Origin: Mactromeris polynyma
Lineage: Eukaryota > Mollusca > Bivalvia > Venerida > Mactridae
Assembly (NCBI GenBank): GCA_032209605.1
Contig: JASFXZ010000005.1
Location: forward strand, 28,942,905-29,006,904
Length of the DNA stretch: 64,000 bases
Direction of reading: 5' to 3'
Position numbers and translations under genes: made by a program. Positions 23,226 to 35,781 of the stretch are shown here, piece by piece. Position 1 is the stretch's first letter; every line of letters begins with the position of its first letter. The notes beneath the pieces were generated by a model. That model did no database searches. It was given only the letters and a program-made list of their open reading frames with translations, and was not told the DNA's origin.

Positions 23226-23516
23226 AGCCAATATCAATTTATATTTAACTGTCTCTTACAAAAACTAGATTATTGTTTTTGCTCATAAACATATAACAAC
23301 AAATTTGCTGCCTCGAAATTCGTATATAGTCATAAATTAAAACAGAATAAAATTAGGACTACTTTCTTCAAGAGTATGTAGCAGACTTTGGCGGTTCCGA
23401 ATTACAGGTTTTGGATGACTCATCCGATGAGAGTCCGCGGATTTGCCTACTATAGCTATTGCCTCTGACGAGCCCCTTGCTAAAACAAACTGTTACTCTA
23501 CACTTGCGCTTGTTTT

Positions 23517-23646
23517 CTTTTCCATTTGTTCAGACCTTTGATGCATCAGGCAGCAATTTGTTACTTGAAGTATTAATCTAGCTTTCCATTTGTTCAGACC
23601 TTTGATGCATCAGGCAGCAATTTGTTACTTGAAGTATTAATCTAGC
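23517..23646. repeat. Exact tandem duplication of 64 bp
   Basis: The segment beginning TTTCCATTTGTTCAGACC and ending AAGTATTAATCTAGC occurs twice back to back without differences, so it is recent (or an assembly effect). Confidence 0.85.
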
Positions 23647-25129
23647 TTTCGCACAACTCAAAACATGGGATTACTGTATCCATTAACCATTGTTAGGCAA
23701 TAAATTAACAAGACTAATTTTGATGCAAAGCATCAAAACGGCGGCACAAGTTTTAGGAAGCATGATATTGAAGATTTATTATTTTGTTTATCAATAAATA
23801 AGAAAGTATGATCATCACCAAGCCATAATTCTGGTAAGAATCATCCACAATTCATGACAATTGCCTAAATAGTCTTGGTACCAATCAATCATTTGTAGTT
23901 TAATTGGAATATGACTTGTTTATGTAAAACAAACCGACCAGTTTGTGACATGCATTTATCTAAACAGACAGTGAGACAATACAATAAAAATGCTGGTGCA
24001 TCGATTTACACGAAACGAAGAAAAAAAACGATTACACGAAACGTAGATAGAACGAAACGGATCTAAAAATATACATGATTATAACTTCTAGTTTTACAGA
24101 TCTAAAAGAACTATTGGGATATCAAAAGGGAAAAATATCCACTAAAAATGTCAAAACAACGTAATTAAAAGTTCAGTTCAACCATCAGCATTTGATCTCG
24201 AATGTACTGAATCCGTTTTACTGCCAATGCGTTATTTGAACAACAAATGCTATGACGTTTTCAACGACAATTTTCATTGGCTGAATTTTGTTTACATATT
24301 ACCATCAGTACATAACTTATATGGGTCAAGTTAAGGCAATGTATATTGCATAGTTTGGTCACTGTATTTATATTTGTACATTATAAACTGCATTCATGAA
24401 CTTATTAATATGGATTAACATTTTTTGTTTAACAATTTGCTTTTTTATAAGTACAATTTCAATTTGCGTGCACAGCATTAGGAACCATTTCCTGAACTTT
24501 GATGATGAATTGAGCGTAGTTGTGAAACGAAGCTATGTAATACACGATGCCTAACCGTTTTCGTGACTAGCTGTTGTAAATTCTTATAAGCATACGTAAA
24601 ACATTTTTTAAAGCTTTTTATTAACGGTAAAAATACATTTTAAATATTTTGACATTTTTTTATTATCAATTAGTACACTTTTTTTATCTGTATAATTAGA
24701 ATCACGTTTTGTAAGAACAATTTAAAAAAGCATAATACCAATGGCTTCTCCCATTTCGATTATGCAACTCCATGTACCTAGATTAAAAATTATTCAAATA
24801 GACGACGGCCTGAAGGCCGCCGTCAATGATCACATGATCCGCGGAACTGTCTGCGCCTGGATTTCAGAACAATTTACGGATGCCGCTAATTTCAGAATAA
24901 TTCTACACAATCAGCTCTATTTAAGCATTTTAACACCCTTCTTAATTACACAAACGTCTGACAACAATGCAAGGAGCAACAGATCTAACGTGTTAACCAC
25001 ACATTTCAACCGCTAATAAGCATTGAGTGTTGAAACATAGGTATTAGATTCCGTAGACTGATTTGCATCTATATCAGCTATCGATTTCGTGAACTTTTTA
25101 TAGATCTATGTTAATTTGAAATACATTTC
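23647..25129. other. Long AT-rich stretch without recognised genes
   Basis: One GC-richer island at about 24800-24860 holds a hairpin (gacggc ... gccgtc). The plus-strand frame at 24741-25016 overlaps it but shows no domain. Confidence 0.4.
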
Positions 25130-25366
25130 AGCGCTGGAATGGGATTTACAACCTCTTCTGTAAGTGCATCATTTCAAGAAAACGCAAATTGTGATGACAC
25201 TATTTTTGCAAGCAGGAAACAAACTTTACCCCATATAGCAATTTGAAATTGAAGTGGCTATATGGGGTAAAGTTTGCTTACTGTCAGTACATGATGACGT
25301 CACATGTGACGTTTTCTGGAAATGACGTCACTTAAAGAGTAGGTTGGAAATTTTACAGCGGCGCTC
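25130..25366. mobile_element. Family E element
   Basis: From 'agcgctggaatgggattt' to 'ttttacagcggcgctc'. It carries two TGACGTCA sites and an internal inverted 'ccatatagc'/'gctatatgg' pair, so the whole element is roughly palindromic. Confidence 0.75.
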
Positions 25367-25425
25367 ATTTTGTGATTTCTCCAATTCCACCGTCGGTGTT
25401 TTGAATCAAAGTGCTAGTGAACTTA

Positions 25426-25563
25426 CAGTCGGACCTCGTTCATTCGAATTCATCGGGTCCGAAATTGTATTTCGATTGATACATGGTTTCGACCGGCCTA
25501 AGAAGATACATCGGCATCTGATATTTATTTCGGATGATACCAGTATTCGGTCTCGTCTTTATC
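25426..25563 (+). mobile_element. Family B MITE, right end lost
   Basis: CAGTCGGACCTCGTTCATTC is intact on the left. There is an internal deletion after 'catggtttcgac', and the right end breaks off at 'gtattcgg'. Confidence 0.75.
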
Positions 25564-26582
25564 CGCTTTAATCAGCTATTAAGAAATGACAGAAAATATT
25601 AGGACCGCATAAGTGCAACCTATAGTACTCGGTATACACAACTTATAAACGTAAAGAACAACATCACCAGAGCGACCCTCTATGAAGCAGCAACCTCTAA
25701 TAAACAACATTATACATTTCTCGTATTTAACAAACTACATTTAACCTATCTAGAGCAATAACCCTTCACCATAAGTCAAAATTAGGATCTCAAAAAGCGT
25801 GTCACTTTGGAGATATTGCACCGGTAAAGCGAAGATATCGTAAGATAAAACAATGATTCAGTTTTTGGGAAAATGAAAACAGACACTTGCATACCACCGG
25901 TTGGGTTTCAACAACCAATCAATCAAACTCCTGTGGCAGACGATTGGTTACTCGTGTAATGTTTATTTTAGGTTATTTTCGCGTAATAACTACACGTTTT
26001 TTCTTTTACCTATCATGTATGTCACTCAGTCAAGTAAACATGATTGTCTGGAACTGAAAAAGAAATGCCTGCCTATCTATCGAATGGTTTATATCACAAA
26101 AAATGCATTGTACTCTTTAGTTCAGCTTCGTCTAATCTTACGTCTGCTGTTATATATAATTTCTAGCTATTTTAAAGGTACATAGACTTATTTTTCTGAC
26201 AAAATATCCTTAGTCATGAATATGAAAACATCGCTGGTAATTGCCTTCATAGAGATGTACCCTACATAACTGCATTGTCACGTTTCTTACGTGTTTCCAA
26301 AAACCCTAAATACCAATGTCCGATAATGATATTTTCTATCGTGATCTACGCGCCGAGTTAGCGCTAGTGTATAGACAATACACGTATTGGCGTCGTGTTT
26401 TGTCGTTCCAGGACATTTTTAAGAAACGTTACAATGCAATGGTTTAACGTACGTCAGTACGAAGACATTAACATGTCATTTTTTTAAAAAAATATCACTT
26501 TACAAATTGTAATAGATAATAAGACTGTCTACCTTTCAAGTAAAGAAATCCGGGTACAAAAGTAAAAAAAAAAAATCCGGAA
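25564..26582. other. No recognisable feature
   Basis: About 25670-25770 resembles the 18303 region ('aacctc' clusters), perhaps an unnamed MITE. The plus-strand frame 25901-26185 has no domain. Confidence 0.4.
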
Positions 26583-26705
26583 GTAAATTATCAACTAGTA
26601 CCAACTTGACCTTCCGCAAGTAGCTGACAACTTCCCCATGTGAATCATAGGCGGAGGACAAATGACCGTTGTCCAATGTCACGGGAGGATAAGACAGGCC
26701 CAGTC
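26583..26705 (-). mobile_element. Family G SINE, body only
   Basis: Retains 'accaacttgaccttccgca', 'gtgaatcataggcggagg' and 'gacaaatgaccgttgtcc'. The tRNA head is missing. Useful because it shows the unexpanded segment behind the 45116-45813 array. Confidence 0.7.
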
Positions 26706-26936
26706 ATTTTTTATGATGTGTTTCTTTTTTGGTTGAGTAAATGTGTCTGTAGATGAGACCCAAATAGAATCAGACTTCTAGAAAAAAGTAGTCTAGACAC
26801 AGTTGAAGCTTGGCAAATCTGCTATGGTAATTACAGGTTCTCAGTCCGTATCAAAGACAATTACGAGAGCAATTTTACCATCAACACAGTTTTCTTAAAG
26901 ACCTTAACAAGTGAAACGGACAGTGATTGGAAGCAG

Positions 26937-27345
26937 AAAGCGGGGTCGTATCTCAACAGAGCCTAGAGCTAACACCACGGGTCGTGTCTCACACAAACTT
27001 GGGCTATTAACACGGTTAATGTTTCACAGCGACTAAGGCTAATGCCACGGACCACGTTGCACGATACCTGGGACTAATATTTCAGTCCACGCTCCACGGC
27101 TGCTAGGACTAACATCACGGTACATGCTGCACCTCATATAGAGTAGTTATTTGCATCCTAATTTAAGTTTTATCATATCACACAACCTAGGACTAAAAAC
27201 ACGGTCCATGTTTCACAGCGACTGAGGCTAATACCACGGATCACGTTGTAAAATACATGGGGCTAACTGCACAGTACACGCTCTACAGCTGCCAGGACTA
27301 ACATCGCGGTACACGATGCACTTCATATACAGATATTTGCCTCGT
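26937..27345. repeat. Two ~180-bp tandem blocks built from ~40-bp units
   Basis: Units contain 'ctaggactaacatcacgg' and 'tccatgtttcacagcgact'. Each block is four to five units followed by 'catatagag/catatacag...atttgc'. Unit divergence is far higher than block divergence, so monomers were amplified first and the block duplicated later. Confidence 0.7.
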
Positions 27346-28377
27346 ATTGAAAGTTCCTATCTGATCAAAACGTGTTTTTTTAGATCATGGAATATCAGTC
27401 TTGAAACTTTAAAACTGAGGTTAAACGTACAACCATTTGATATATCAATCAACATCGTTGAAAGAAAGATTAGGCTATGTTAAAAAAGAAGCATCACATG
27501 TCTGAATTAGTCATTAAATTTCATAACTTCGTGCAGATTTATAACAAGAGAAAAAGATATTGATGTAGAAACATTATACAATTATCTGATATACATTTGT
27601 ATATGCAAAATGTATATCATTAAAACTATATTATTTGTATAATATATCATTTCATTTAACAGCGTCATTGTGATGTTAGTCTGAATAAAAACCCATGTCA
27701 AACTTTTAGTACGGTTGACAAGGGAGACTACTTTAGAATGGATACAGGGAGAGAACTCATGATAATAACTTATTGTATGAAATAAAAGTGACGTAGTTAT
27801 TAATAAAAGGAAAGTGATTGCATGGTTATAAGAGTGTAAATGGCGGCGTTAACGCGCATTTTTAATTTTCCTAGTCGATGTCTTGCGATGATTGAGTAAA
27901 TAATTAAAGAATTGAACGTGGAATGCTGAATAAATACACACCTTTCAAAGTGTTAACAACAGTTAGCGACTTGTCAGGCTAATCCAGCGTTATTACGTCG
28001 TTTCAAACATTGCAAATAGCTCAATCGCCACACATTATTGTTTCATGATCACCCTTCGTAATGTCGCACACTATCTTGATCAAAAATGCTATTCTAGTAT
28101 TACACGTTTCACAGGTCGATCACATGTGTCGGGTATCTGGGACGCGATCTGATTGGCTGAAAGTGTATAATTTCCGTCAGCATGACATATTTTACACGAA
28201 TGTGTATAAATAGGATGCAATTTATTTGTACGAGACCCCGATATACACAGAAATTGTGAACAGGTCTCGGCCGCTTATATATCATCGAAATTGAGTAGAA
28301 TAAAACATTCGCCAACGGTAAAATATTTCGCTAAATTTGGAAAGTCGTACTTTTCGATGAGTTCAGCCAATTTGAGT
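27346..28377. other. AT-rich, one 'gggagagaactc' fragment
   Basis: About 27720-27790 matches the flank seen at 16120, 53160 and 59343. A minus-strand frame at 28109-28315 has no domain. Confidence 0.4.
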
Positions 28378-28735
28378 GACAAAGGGAGCGCCACATACAC
28401 AAGACAACGCCTCCCTACACATTCCCCCGGAAAACAACCGCCTACAAAACAGTAGGCACTGGGGAGGTACAAGGTTAATGGGAACAGGTAATAGTTTGGC
28501 CAACCATATAGATAGGTAGAAAATTTAAAGGATGAAATATATCACGGAACAAGGTAAGTCAATAGTCAGTAACAATAGGTCGAACGGGGGGGGGGGGGGG
28601 GGGGGTTAACAGAACATGAATACAAGTATAAGAACTGCAGCGGAACTTAACAAACATATAAAACATAACAAGAACTAACAACTAACAACCACATACCGAT
28701 TTACAGAATTGGAACTGCAAGTAAAATACTGGGGG
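28378..28735 (-). mobile_element. Family I repeat containing a 20-base G run
   Basis: Begins 'gagcgccacatacacaag' and ends 'ttggaactgcaagtaaaat', parallel to 11095-11478. An uninterrupted poly-G occupies 28586-28605. Confidence 0.6.
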
Positions 28736-29025
28736 TTTAAATCGATTCAACAGCTATCTTTGAACCTCACACTTAAACACTTAAGCCAAACACTCTCAGC
28801 AAAGACGTATATATGACAAAACGTCTTCAACGAGATCATTCCTTACAGACTAGACAGAGTCCTTTTACAATGGATTATCCAGTTCCTTCAAACTCTCTGT
28901 AACAACTTAATGTAAACTATTTCGATATGGGATCAAACAACACGATGTATTATAAACAAATTTGCTACGCACAAAGTTTCTACAGAGTCCTTAATTCATT
29001 ACCGTCGCCACAACTTTTGTGATGA
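28736..29025. other. No recognisable feature
   Basis: Anonymous AT-rich sequence. Confidence 0.35.
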
Positions 29026-29280
29026 AAGTAAAAGTAAAGTGTTTATTTATAATAGTGTCACCCCTTTCAAAGGGCCAGCCATTTCTGACCTATGAGACAC
29101 CTTTTATTTACTTCCCGACTACTACCCTTTAATGCCGGACACCAGGTAGGTATTAAAACGGTGACCATTATTTAACTAGCTGTTGGCTCACCATGTCGGA
29201 ACGGACCCCTAACGGGATTCGAACCTTCAACCTCCCGCTCTCAAGGAGAATGCCTTAACCACACTCGCCCACGGGAGACG
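29026..29280 (-). mobile_element. tRNA-related SINE, family F, full length
   Basis: The minus-strand head 'gtggttaaggcattctcc' type A-box is decayed here, but the B-box GGTTCGAATCCC is intact. The body includes 'ctagctgttggctcacc' and the tail 'agtaaagtgtttatttata'. Confidence 0.8.
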
Positions 29281-29804
29281 GTTCTAGATATTAGTATCGA
29301 CATATACAGCAATGTTCGCGACTTATCATAAACGTTAAAACCCCGGTCAGCTATTTGAGCCTCACAGTACCAATGTATAGACAAGTAGTACTGAAAATGA
29401 ATGATAAATCTAAACTTCATTCGAGCACTTCGTAAAGGCCCAAGTTACAATAATCTTTAAGATGTTGCCATGGCAACCCGCATAACAACAATCAGCTAGT
29501 AACGGTTTTGGTGTAGAAGATAAATACATTGACAACACTAAGACAAGGTGACAAGTCGGAAAAGTGGTGAAGTGTATTTGACTATTGTCAGAGTGGAACG
29601 TATAATAATAAATAATAATAATAATATCTTTATTTTAAGAAGGTTGTTACACATTATGATATAAATATATAAAAACATCATATTTTCAATGTGGCCTCCT
29701 GTAAACAAAACATAATAATGATTAAAATTTATATAGAAATGCATCGTCTCGATCGCGGTAAAATGTGGATTTTCAACCTATGGCATTAGTAAAAGCGTTC
29801 ATGA
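29281..29804. other. Anonymous, with a short (AATAATA)n run
   Basis: 'Taataataaataataataat' near 29600-29625 is followed by 'ctttattttaagaaggttgt', which may be a LINE 3' tail. Not firm. Confidence 0.4.
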
Positions 29805-30255
29805 AAGTTGCAGAACTGCCGCATGCTATGCCACAGACTCATTGACAGTATTTGTACTGACAGTTCCAAGACTGTAATTCGCTGTACGGTTATTATTTCT
29901 TTATGTATTTTTGAATGTATGTACAATTTCCCTAAGATTTCCTCTGTTTATATAGTGTTCAGGTCATTTTCAGCCCCGTTTCAACCTATTATTGCCAGCT
30001 GTCGTGATTTGTCCTGTTATCCTTTCCATCCATTAATTTCCCTCCTTCACTGTTTGTCCTCTTTGATTCTCCTAGTTATTCCTTAATGTCGGTCAGGCGA
30101 TTCTTGCGCCTCTGTTCCCTAACGTATGTACCTTTGAGCCTACTCAAGTGCCTTATGTTTTATGGAATGTTCTTATCCCGGAGATCTGCGTGGGGAGGCA
30201 CGGTCTTATGTATGTGGTGTTCCCTGTAGCAACTTAATCTCTCTCTCTTTCATTC
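29805..30255 (+). mobile_element. Family I repeat, longest copy
   Basis: Shares with 11072-11478 the blocks 'ttcaggtcattttcagccc', 'cagctgtcgtgatttgtcc', 'tgtttatggaatgtt'-type text and the end 'tgttccctgtagcaactt' plus CT-rich tail. The plus-strand frame 29808-30086 is not supported as protein. Confidence 0.65.
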
Positions 30256-30617
30256 TTTTGACACAGGACTTTGGGATTTTCTTTTCAGCAAACACTGTAT
30301 GAACCAAACTATCTGATTTCATCAAAGTGTTACCTGTGTCTTCATACTGAAGGTTTTACCGCAACTAATATTTATACAACATACAATGTATTTTATATTC
30401 GCTAAAAATAACAAATAATGATGGAACGATTTGAATTTATAACTGTGCCATATGTCTATTTAAACCACATCACATTTACACGTTGTTTACATCTATTTAT
30501 ATGAATGTTATCCAGGTGGTAAGATATACGATATGTCCCGTTTCCTTAATCAACGACCGGAATACAATAACATTGTCTTCACTGCCGACGGCGTACAGTC
30601 TGTGTTTAAAACTCCTA

Positions 30618-30718
30618 CAGTCGGACCTCGTTCATTCGAATTCATCTGTACCTGGTATTTATTTCGGATGACAACTAGTATTCGGATAGAAGATTGTCGA
30701 ATACACGAGGACCGACTG
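30618..30718 (+). mobile_element. Family B MITE, internally deleted (101 bp)
   Basis: Both ends CAGTCGGACCTCG and CGAGGACCGACTG are present with TA flanks, but the middle is missing, leaving a near-hairpin. Confidence 0.85.
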
Positions 30719-31270
30719 TATTAGTTATCGCCCGATTTTGTGTAAAAATGGAAGAGGGTAGAATGACATTTCATCTGTTTTTATTTCCAGAATATTGGTA
30801 TTTATGTCGCTAAGGATGCTAGTGCTGCGAAGCGGCTAGACTATGTCACTATCGATGTAAAACAATCGGCGACTTTTGTCATAAAATGCAGGAGATCGGG
30901 AAGTCTTTTAATATGTTCCATTTCCTGATTTCGGTATTTTTTTTTCTGCGAGTCACTTATTCTATTACGTGTGCTTTTTGATGTGTCTGTACATTTCCTG
31001 CCTGGCTTCCATATTCATCTTCATGACAATAACATAAATGTTTCGAGGAACCCCTTTGAGGGCGTGGTCAAAGTTGCTGATTTCCAATCACGTGCACCTT
31101 CACCAAATACAAGCAGTGTACAAAACGTGCCTATTACATGGAAGCGATATTGAAAGCAATGAGATAGCCTCCACAATCTTCTTAATATTAAGCGTATTAA
31201 GAAATACATTCAGGCCTTGTTTATGCGACAATCATCATTCCGAATACTTGGTAACATCTGAAGTAACTAT
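30719..31270. other. No recognisable feature
   Basis: Open frames at 30971-31153 and 31038-31397 show no domain. Confidence 0.35.
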
Positions 31271-31648
31271 CAGCCTTGCGGTCAGTAACGGCGAACAGGC
31301 GGAAACGTTACGAAACAGCGCGCGAGGTTTGCTATTGATTGACCGGTGTGTTAGCGAAAAGCGATCGCTATCATTCGTTATCGCAACTCGGAGGTAGCAC
31401 GCGAATATTTGAGCCGAACACCGCGTTCAGTTACGGCTAACATTCGCTCACGTTTTGTTTTGTATCCCTGGCACTCCGTATCACAATGCCTGCTCATGGG
31501 GAACCAAATTGCAAAATGAACGCAGGGCTGGTTCCCTGTCTTTACTGTCTTTGAGACAGGGAACCAGAATAAAAACGAGGCGGTCAATACACTTGTTCGG
31601 TCCTGAACAGTGAGCTTCCGTTCGCCGTAACTGAACGCAAGGCAGGTC
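31271..31648. mobile_element. MITE-like element with GCCTTGCG...CGCAAGGC ends
   Basis: Left 'gccttgcggtcagtaacgg' and right (reverse complement) 'gccttgcgttcagttacgg' match over about 24 bp. A third copy of the motif lies inside near 31420, and a perfect 14-bp-arm hairpin (ctggttccctgtct / agacagggaaccag) lies at about 31529-31567. GC-richer than its surroundings. Confidence 0.65.
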
Positions 31649-31756
31649 CCGATGTATCTTCTAAGGAACTTCGAATTGAAATGGGCAATTCGAAACCATG
31701 TAATTTTCGAAATAAACTTTCGGACCAGATGAATTCGAATGAATGAAGTCCGACTG
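31645..31756 (+). mobile_element. Family B MITE, right half
   Basis: Abuts the previous element. Ends 'gaatgaagtccgactg' followed by TA. Confidence 0.75.
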
Positions 31757-32259
31757 TATATTTAATAAGCGTAACATTCTATTCTCTTTACATTAAAGAG
31801 AACATGCATACATACAAATCATTGTCTTAGCTTGTAGCTAGATAAGCGCATATTGGACGACCTTCGTTGTCAGACATTTCAAATTGCAGACGACATTAAT
31901 GTGTTGCGTAGATATTGTCTGAATTATTACCCAGCATGATACAACAGTATTTATCACACCAAATCACCCAAGGTGAAATGCATCTTATGGGTTATAAATC
32001 CAGTAGTTACCGACTATTATGGCATAATACGAATATGTGTACATCTATGAGTCAGCTAATGTTTCCATAACGGTTTATACACACAACACGATAAACCTAT
32101 CTTTAATAAGGCTTATTTTTATTGAATATATGTGATGCCTAGACGACTTTTTTGAGGCGCTTAAATAGTGTCTCATTGCTATCATCGTCAACCAGATAGT
32201 ATACTGATTGTACCGCCTTATTCATCGTCTCAATAAAATAGTACAATGTAAAGTCCTCT
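31757..32259. other. No recognisable feature
   Basis: AT-rich anonymous sequence. Confidence 0.35.
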
Positions 32260-32513
32260 GATTTTACTATATTTGATGAGTATAATGGCTGATTTTACTA
32301 TATTTGATGAGTATAATGGCTGATTTTACTATATTTGATGAGTATAATGGCTGATTTTACTATATTTGATGAGTATAATGGCTGATTTTACTATATTTGA
32401 TGAGTATAATGGCTGATTTTACTATATTTGATGAGTATAATGGCTGATTTTACTATATTTGATGAGTATAATGGCTGATTTTACTATATTTGATGAGTAT
32501 AATGGCTGATTTT
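32260..32513. repeat. 31-bp tandem repeat, 8 identical copies
   Basis: The unit GATTTTACTATATTTGATGA + GTATAATGGCT is repeated eight times with no differences that I can see, then a partial unit. This implies very recent expansion. Confidence 0.95.
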
Positions 32514-33085
32514 TCATGGATATGTGGAATGGCGGAAGTCTTGATATAAACGGCTTTTCTGGATTATTTGTGGCATTGCGACGACGGCGATATGTTTCTG
32601 TCGTGATCAGATACTTATTAATATCAAATGCAAGAAGGAATTACAATACAGAGCTTTAGTCTGACAGCCACAATAAGCATATCTCGAGTAATTCAAATGA
32701 TAAAATGTACATCGAAATGATTCGAGTTTTTTTTGTCCAGTTATATCATATCAGCTATCAGAATGGTGAAATTGGAGCAAAACGTGAAAACGTTTGTCAA
32801 ACTTTGGAAGAAAATGTCAAAACAGTTAATCATGTATTCAATGAAAGAATAACAATGTACTTAAACTAGTCCCATCGGATTGTATACTATATCTATTAAA
32901 GCGGCATAACATTTACATGTCATTACTGAATGTCAAAAACATTTTTTAGCATATTTGGTAAGGGATGAAATTCTTCTCGGGGGAACAAATATGTTGGTGA
33001 ATTTGACATTATTTGGAAAAAATAAGATATTTTATCTCTGACTTTCTTGGAAGAACATTTGGTGACATGTAACAAAGTTACCATA
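32514..33085. other. No recognisable feature
   Basis: Anonymous sequence. Confidence 0.35.
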
Positions 33086-33181
33086 GGGAGTAACTACTGT
33101 TTCCTACTTGCAAATAGTAACATGCGTTTTCTTGAAATGGCATCACTTAAAGAAGAGGTTTTAAATCCCATAGCAATGCTC
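33086..33181. mobile_element. Family E element, right third
   Basis: 'Actgtttcctacttgcaaat' through 'aatcccatagcaatgctc'. Its CRE has decayed to 'tggcatcac'. Confidence 0.65.
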
Positions 33182-33574
33182 ATATTAGTAAATCCTCTCC
33201 GATTTGTCAAAGAAGTCCCTACTTTGGATTCATGCCAATATCTAACTAACAGACGTTCTTTATGTGATATGAAATGTACCTCGGATGGTTTGAAACTTAT
33301 TTAAAGCTATCAGAGAAAATTTGAAAAAAAGCTATACCGCTTTAATTCACAGAAACTTACAATAATTTGGTTAATATTTGATTTAAATCATTTCGTGGCG
33401 GCAGCGCAGCAATAATGGTGATATGTGTTTACATTAATCTGAACGTGACATTAGAGCTTTGAATAGTTTTTATTTAAATCTCATTTTACATTTTGATACG
33501 AAAAGCAGTTTCGGCAATTTGGTACAATTACATCTTGGTCGAATTTATTTATTTTACATCGTGTGTGAAACACG
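33182..33574. other. No recognisable feature
   Basis: Anonymous AT-rich sequence. Confidence 0.35.
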
Positions 33575-33885
33575 TTTTTATAACTAACATTAACTCATAT
33601 TAACTTACATTTACTCAGATTAACTTACATTAACTTATATTTTCTCAGATTAACTTATATTAACTAATATTAACTTATATTAACTCATATTAACTCATAT
33701 TAACTCATATTAACTTATATTACCTTATATTAACTTATATTAACTTATATTAACTTATATTAACTTATATTAACTCATATTAACTTATATTAACTTATAT
33801 TAACTTATATTAACTTATATTAACTCATATTAACTTATATTAACTTATATTAACTTATATTATCTTATATTTACTTATAATAACC
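33575..33885. repeat. 10-bp tandem repeat (TTAACTTATA), ~30 copies
   Basis: Units TTAACTTATA and TTAACTCATA alternate irregularly. Edge units are more diverged (ttactcaga, ttttctcaga), as expected for an array growing from the middle. Confidence 0.95.
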
Positions 33886-33944
33886 ACTCTCATTGACTGC
33901 TCTCTTGATAACTAACCAGTATAATCCTACCTAAATTAAGGACT

Positions 33945-34036
33945 GTGAAGTCTGAGGTCATACTCGGTTTGCTGGGCTCGCAATCACGACCTTCGGCTCA
34001 GGGGTCAGGCGCTCTACCCCTTAACCACTTCGCTCC
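33945..34036 (-). repeat. tRNA-like SINE head fragment
   Basis: The minus strand reads 'agtggttaaggggtagagcg' (A-box-like) and then 'gaaggtcgtgattgcgagc' with a broken B-box. Related to 17805-17872. Confidence 0.55.
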
Positions 34037-34649
34037 AGTATCATATTTAAAAATAAGTTCGAACCGTTAGACACGGGTATCACTGGGAACATAATTATTG
34101 ATACAGACACATAACCCGTAATCTTACTAATTTGATATTGCACGTCTATTTATCATATTGACCGCTAATCTGCGCAATATAACATAAAGGTCTGCGATAT
34201 TGAACGCCTCTCACTGTAATGTAACAGTAAAGTATTTATTCAAAGGCTCTATAAATTGCCTATCTATCTCCTGCCATTATTTCTCCACACATCCTCTTAC
34301 AAATCTCTGATATTATATTTAGTGTTTCAATTATTTCGGCGATACGGTTAAATTAACGAAAAACGTTAAGTAATAGGCAATGTCTAGACGATAGCAACAG
34401 AGCCATTGGATCGGTTAAATGTAGTTTAGCTTTATTGGTCTCAATGGAATAACACTTTTCTGTCTAATTAAATAGGATAGGAGACGGAACAGCATTGAAG
34501 CCGGGGCCATAAGGGTTAAGTAAGTACTACTGCAATGTTAGTAAATTCTCTTGAAATAACTAATTTACCAAGATGTGTATGTTGCAATACATTTAATCCA
34601 TATCCTTTGCCAACAGTAAGAATTAATAAAGATGACAACATTCGGTTAT
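34037..34649. other. No recognisable feature
   Basis: AT-rich anonymous sequence. Confidence 0.35.
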
Positions 34650-34750
34650 TTCATGAACCGCTTAACCGAATTGAAATGGGTTATTCGAAACCATATATCA
34701 TTCGAAATAAATGTTCGGACCAGATGAATTCAATGAACGAGGTCCGACTG
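34650..34750 (+). mobile_element. Family B MITE, right half
   Basis: 'Ccgaattgaaatgggttatt' to 'aacgaggtccgactg', followed by TA. Confidence 0.75.
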
Positions 34751-35317
34751 TATTTTGTGAGAACATAAATTAAGGCGATATTATGCATGCTTAAACAATG
34801 AAAATGCAACATATGACGAAGCAATAATCCTGTGGTATGATAATTTATATCCCTTATCTAAATTTACATAATTTTCTAATAACAGAGCCATGTGGTAAAC
34901 ATGCAGATTAATTGTCAGCTTAAGTACTTGTCTCTAGTCTTGAAAACACAAAAGTTGACACTATTGTTGCAAAATGACGTTAAGACGTTGTCATAAATTT
35001 ACCCGAAATAAATGCATGTTGGGGATATTTTTGTACCTAAGTTCTAACTATAACACACACGTGCAATGAAATAAATTTGAAATGCCTAGCAATAGGCCCG
35101 TTCTTGGACGTGGGGATTTGAAGGGTCGTTCAGCAAGTTATGAAACAGAGATATATTCTTCTAAGCTGGACGTATCTAGACCATATGATGATTTCTATTC
35201 ATTTGGTGTTGAGGCATACAGTGTTACACAATTACATTCTGTTTAGATAATTTGGTCACGTTACAACGAACATACATTTTTCATGTAAGTGACAAAGATG
35301 TATCCCCACCCGCGACG
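34751..35317. other. No recognisable feature
   Basis: AT-rich anonymous sequence. Confidence 0.35.
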
Positions 35318-35490
35318 TAGAAATTATATGAGAGGGAGCTACCCAATCGGCTAGCGGAAGCTCGCTGGTTCTACCCGGGCCCCGACAAATAACGTTAGAA
35401 GGAGCACCCGAAGTCTACATCCACCCCAATTGCTGGAAAGGCACTACAAGGACCTGGCTGTTCACGTGACTTAAAGCCCCATTACATATA
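35318..35490 (+). mobile_element. SINE-like repeat, family H
   Basis: Contains 'tggttctacccgggcccc', 'ggagcacccgaagtc' and the 3' block 'gtgacttaaagccccatta' shared with 44086-44305. Confidence 0.6.
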
Positions 35491-35781
35491 TGTTCATTCA
35501 TAACTACCCGAGTATCTATCCATGGGCCACTAAATTCTTCTTTATTGTATTATATATAACACTGTTAATCATAAACTTTTGTTATATATGTTATGTTCTA
35601 CCCTACAAAGAATGTTTGTGATTCATCAATGACTTAGTGTAACAGGAACTTACATAACAGTAGGCCTACGTTGTCATGACGTCTTATAACATGTGCAAGT
35701 ACAATCAGAAATGACATGAAAGGACATGTTCTTATTCCACTCAAACACTACATGTTTATGAAAAGAATCACCAGACAAATG

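Noticed and set aside
23410..23500. Hammerhead-ribozyme-like CTGACGA followed by TAAAAC, beside a small 'gactcatc/gatgagagtc' hairpin
   Set aside because: The GAAA core is changed to TAAA/AAAA, stem II has at most two pairs, and no matching stem I or cleavage site could be found.
24741..25016. 91-codon plus-strand frame near a GC-richer hairpin
   Set aside because: No recognisable motif, no repeat or splice support.
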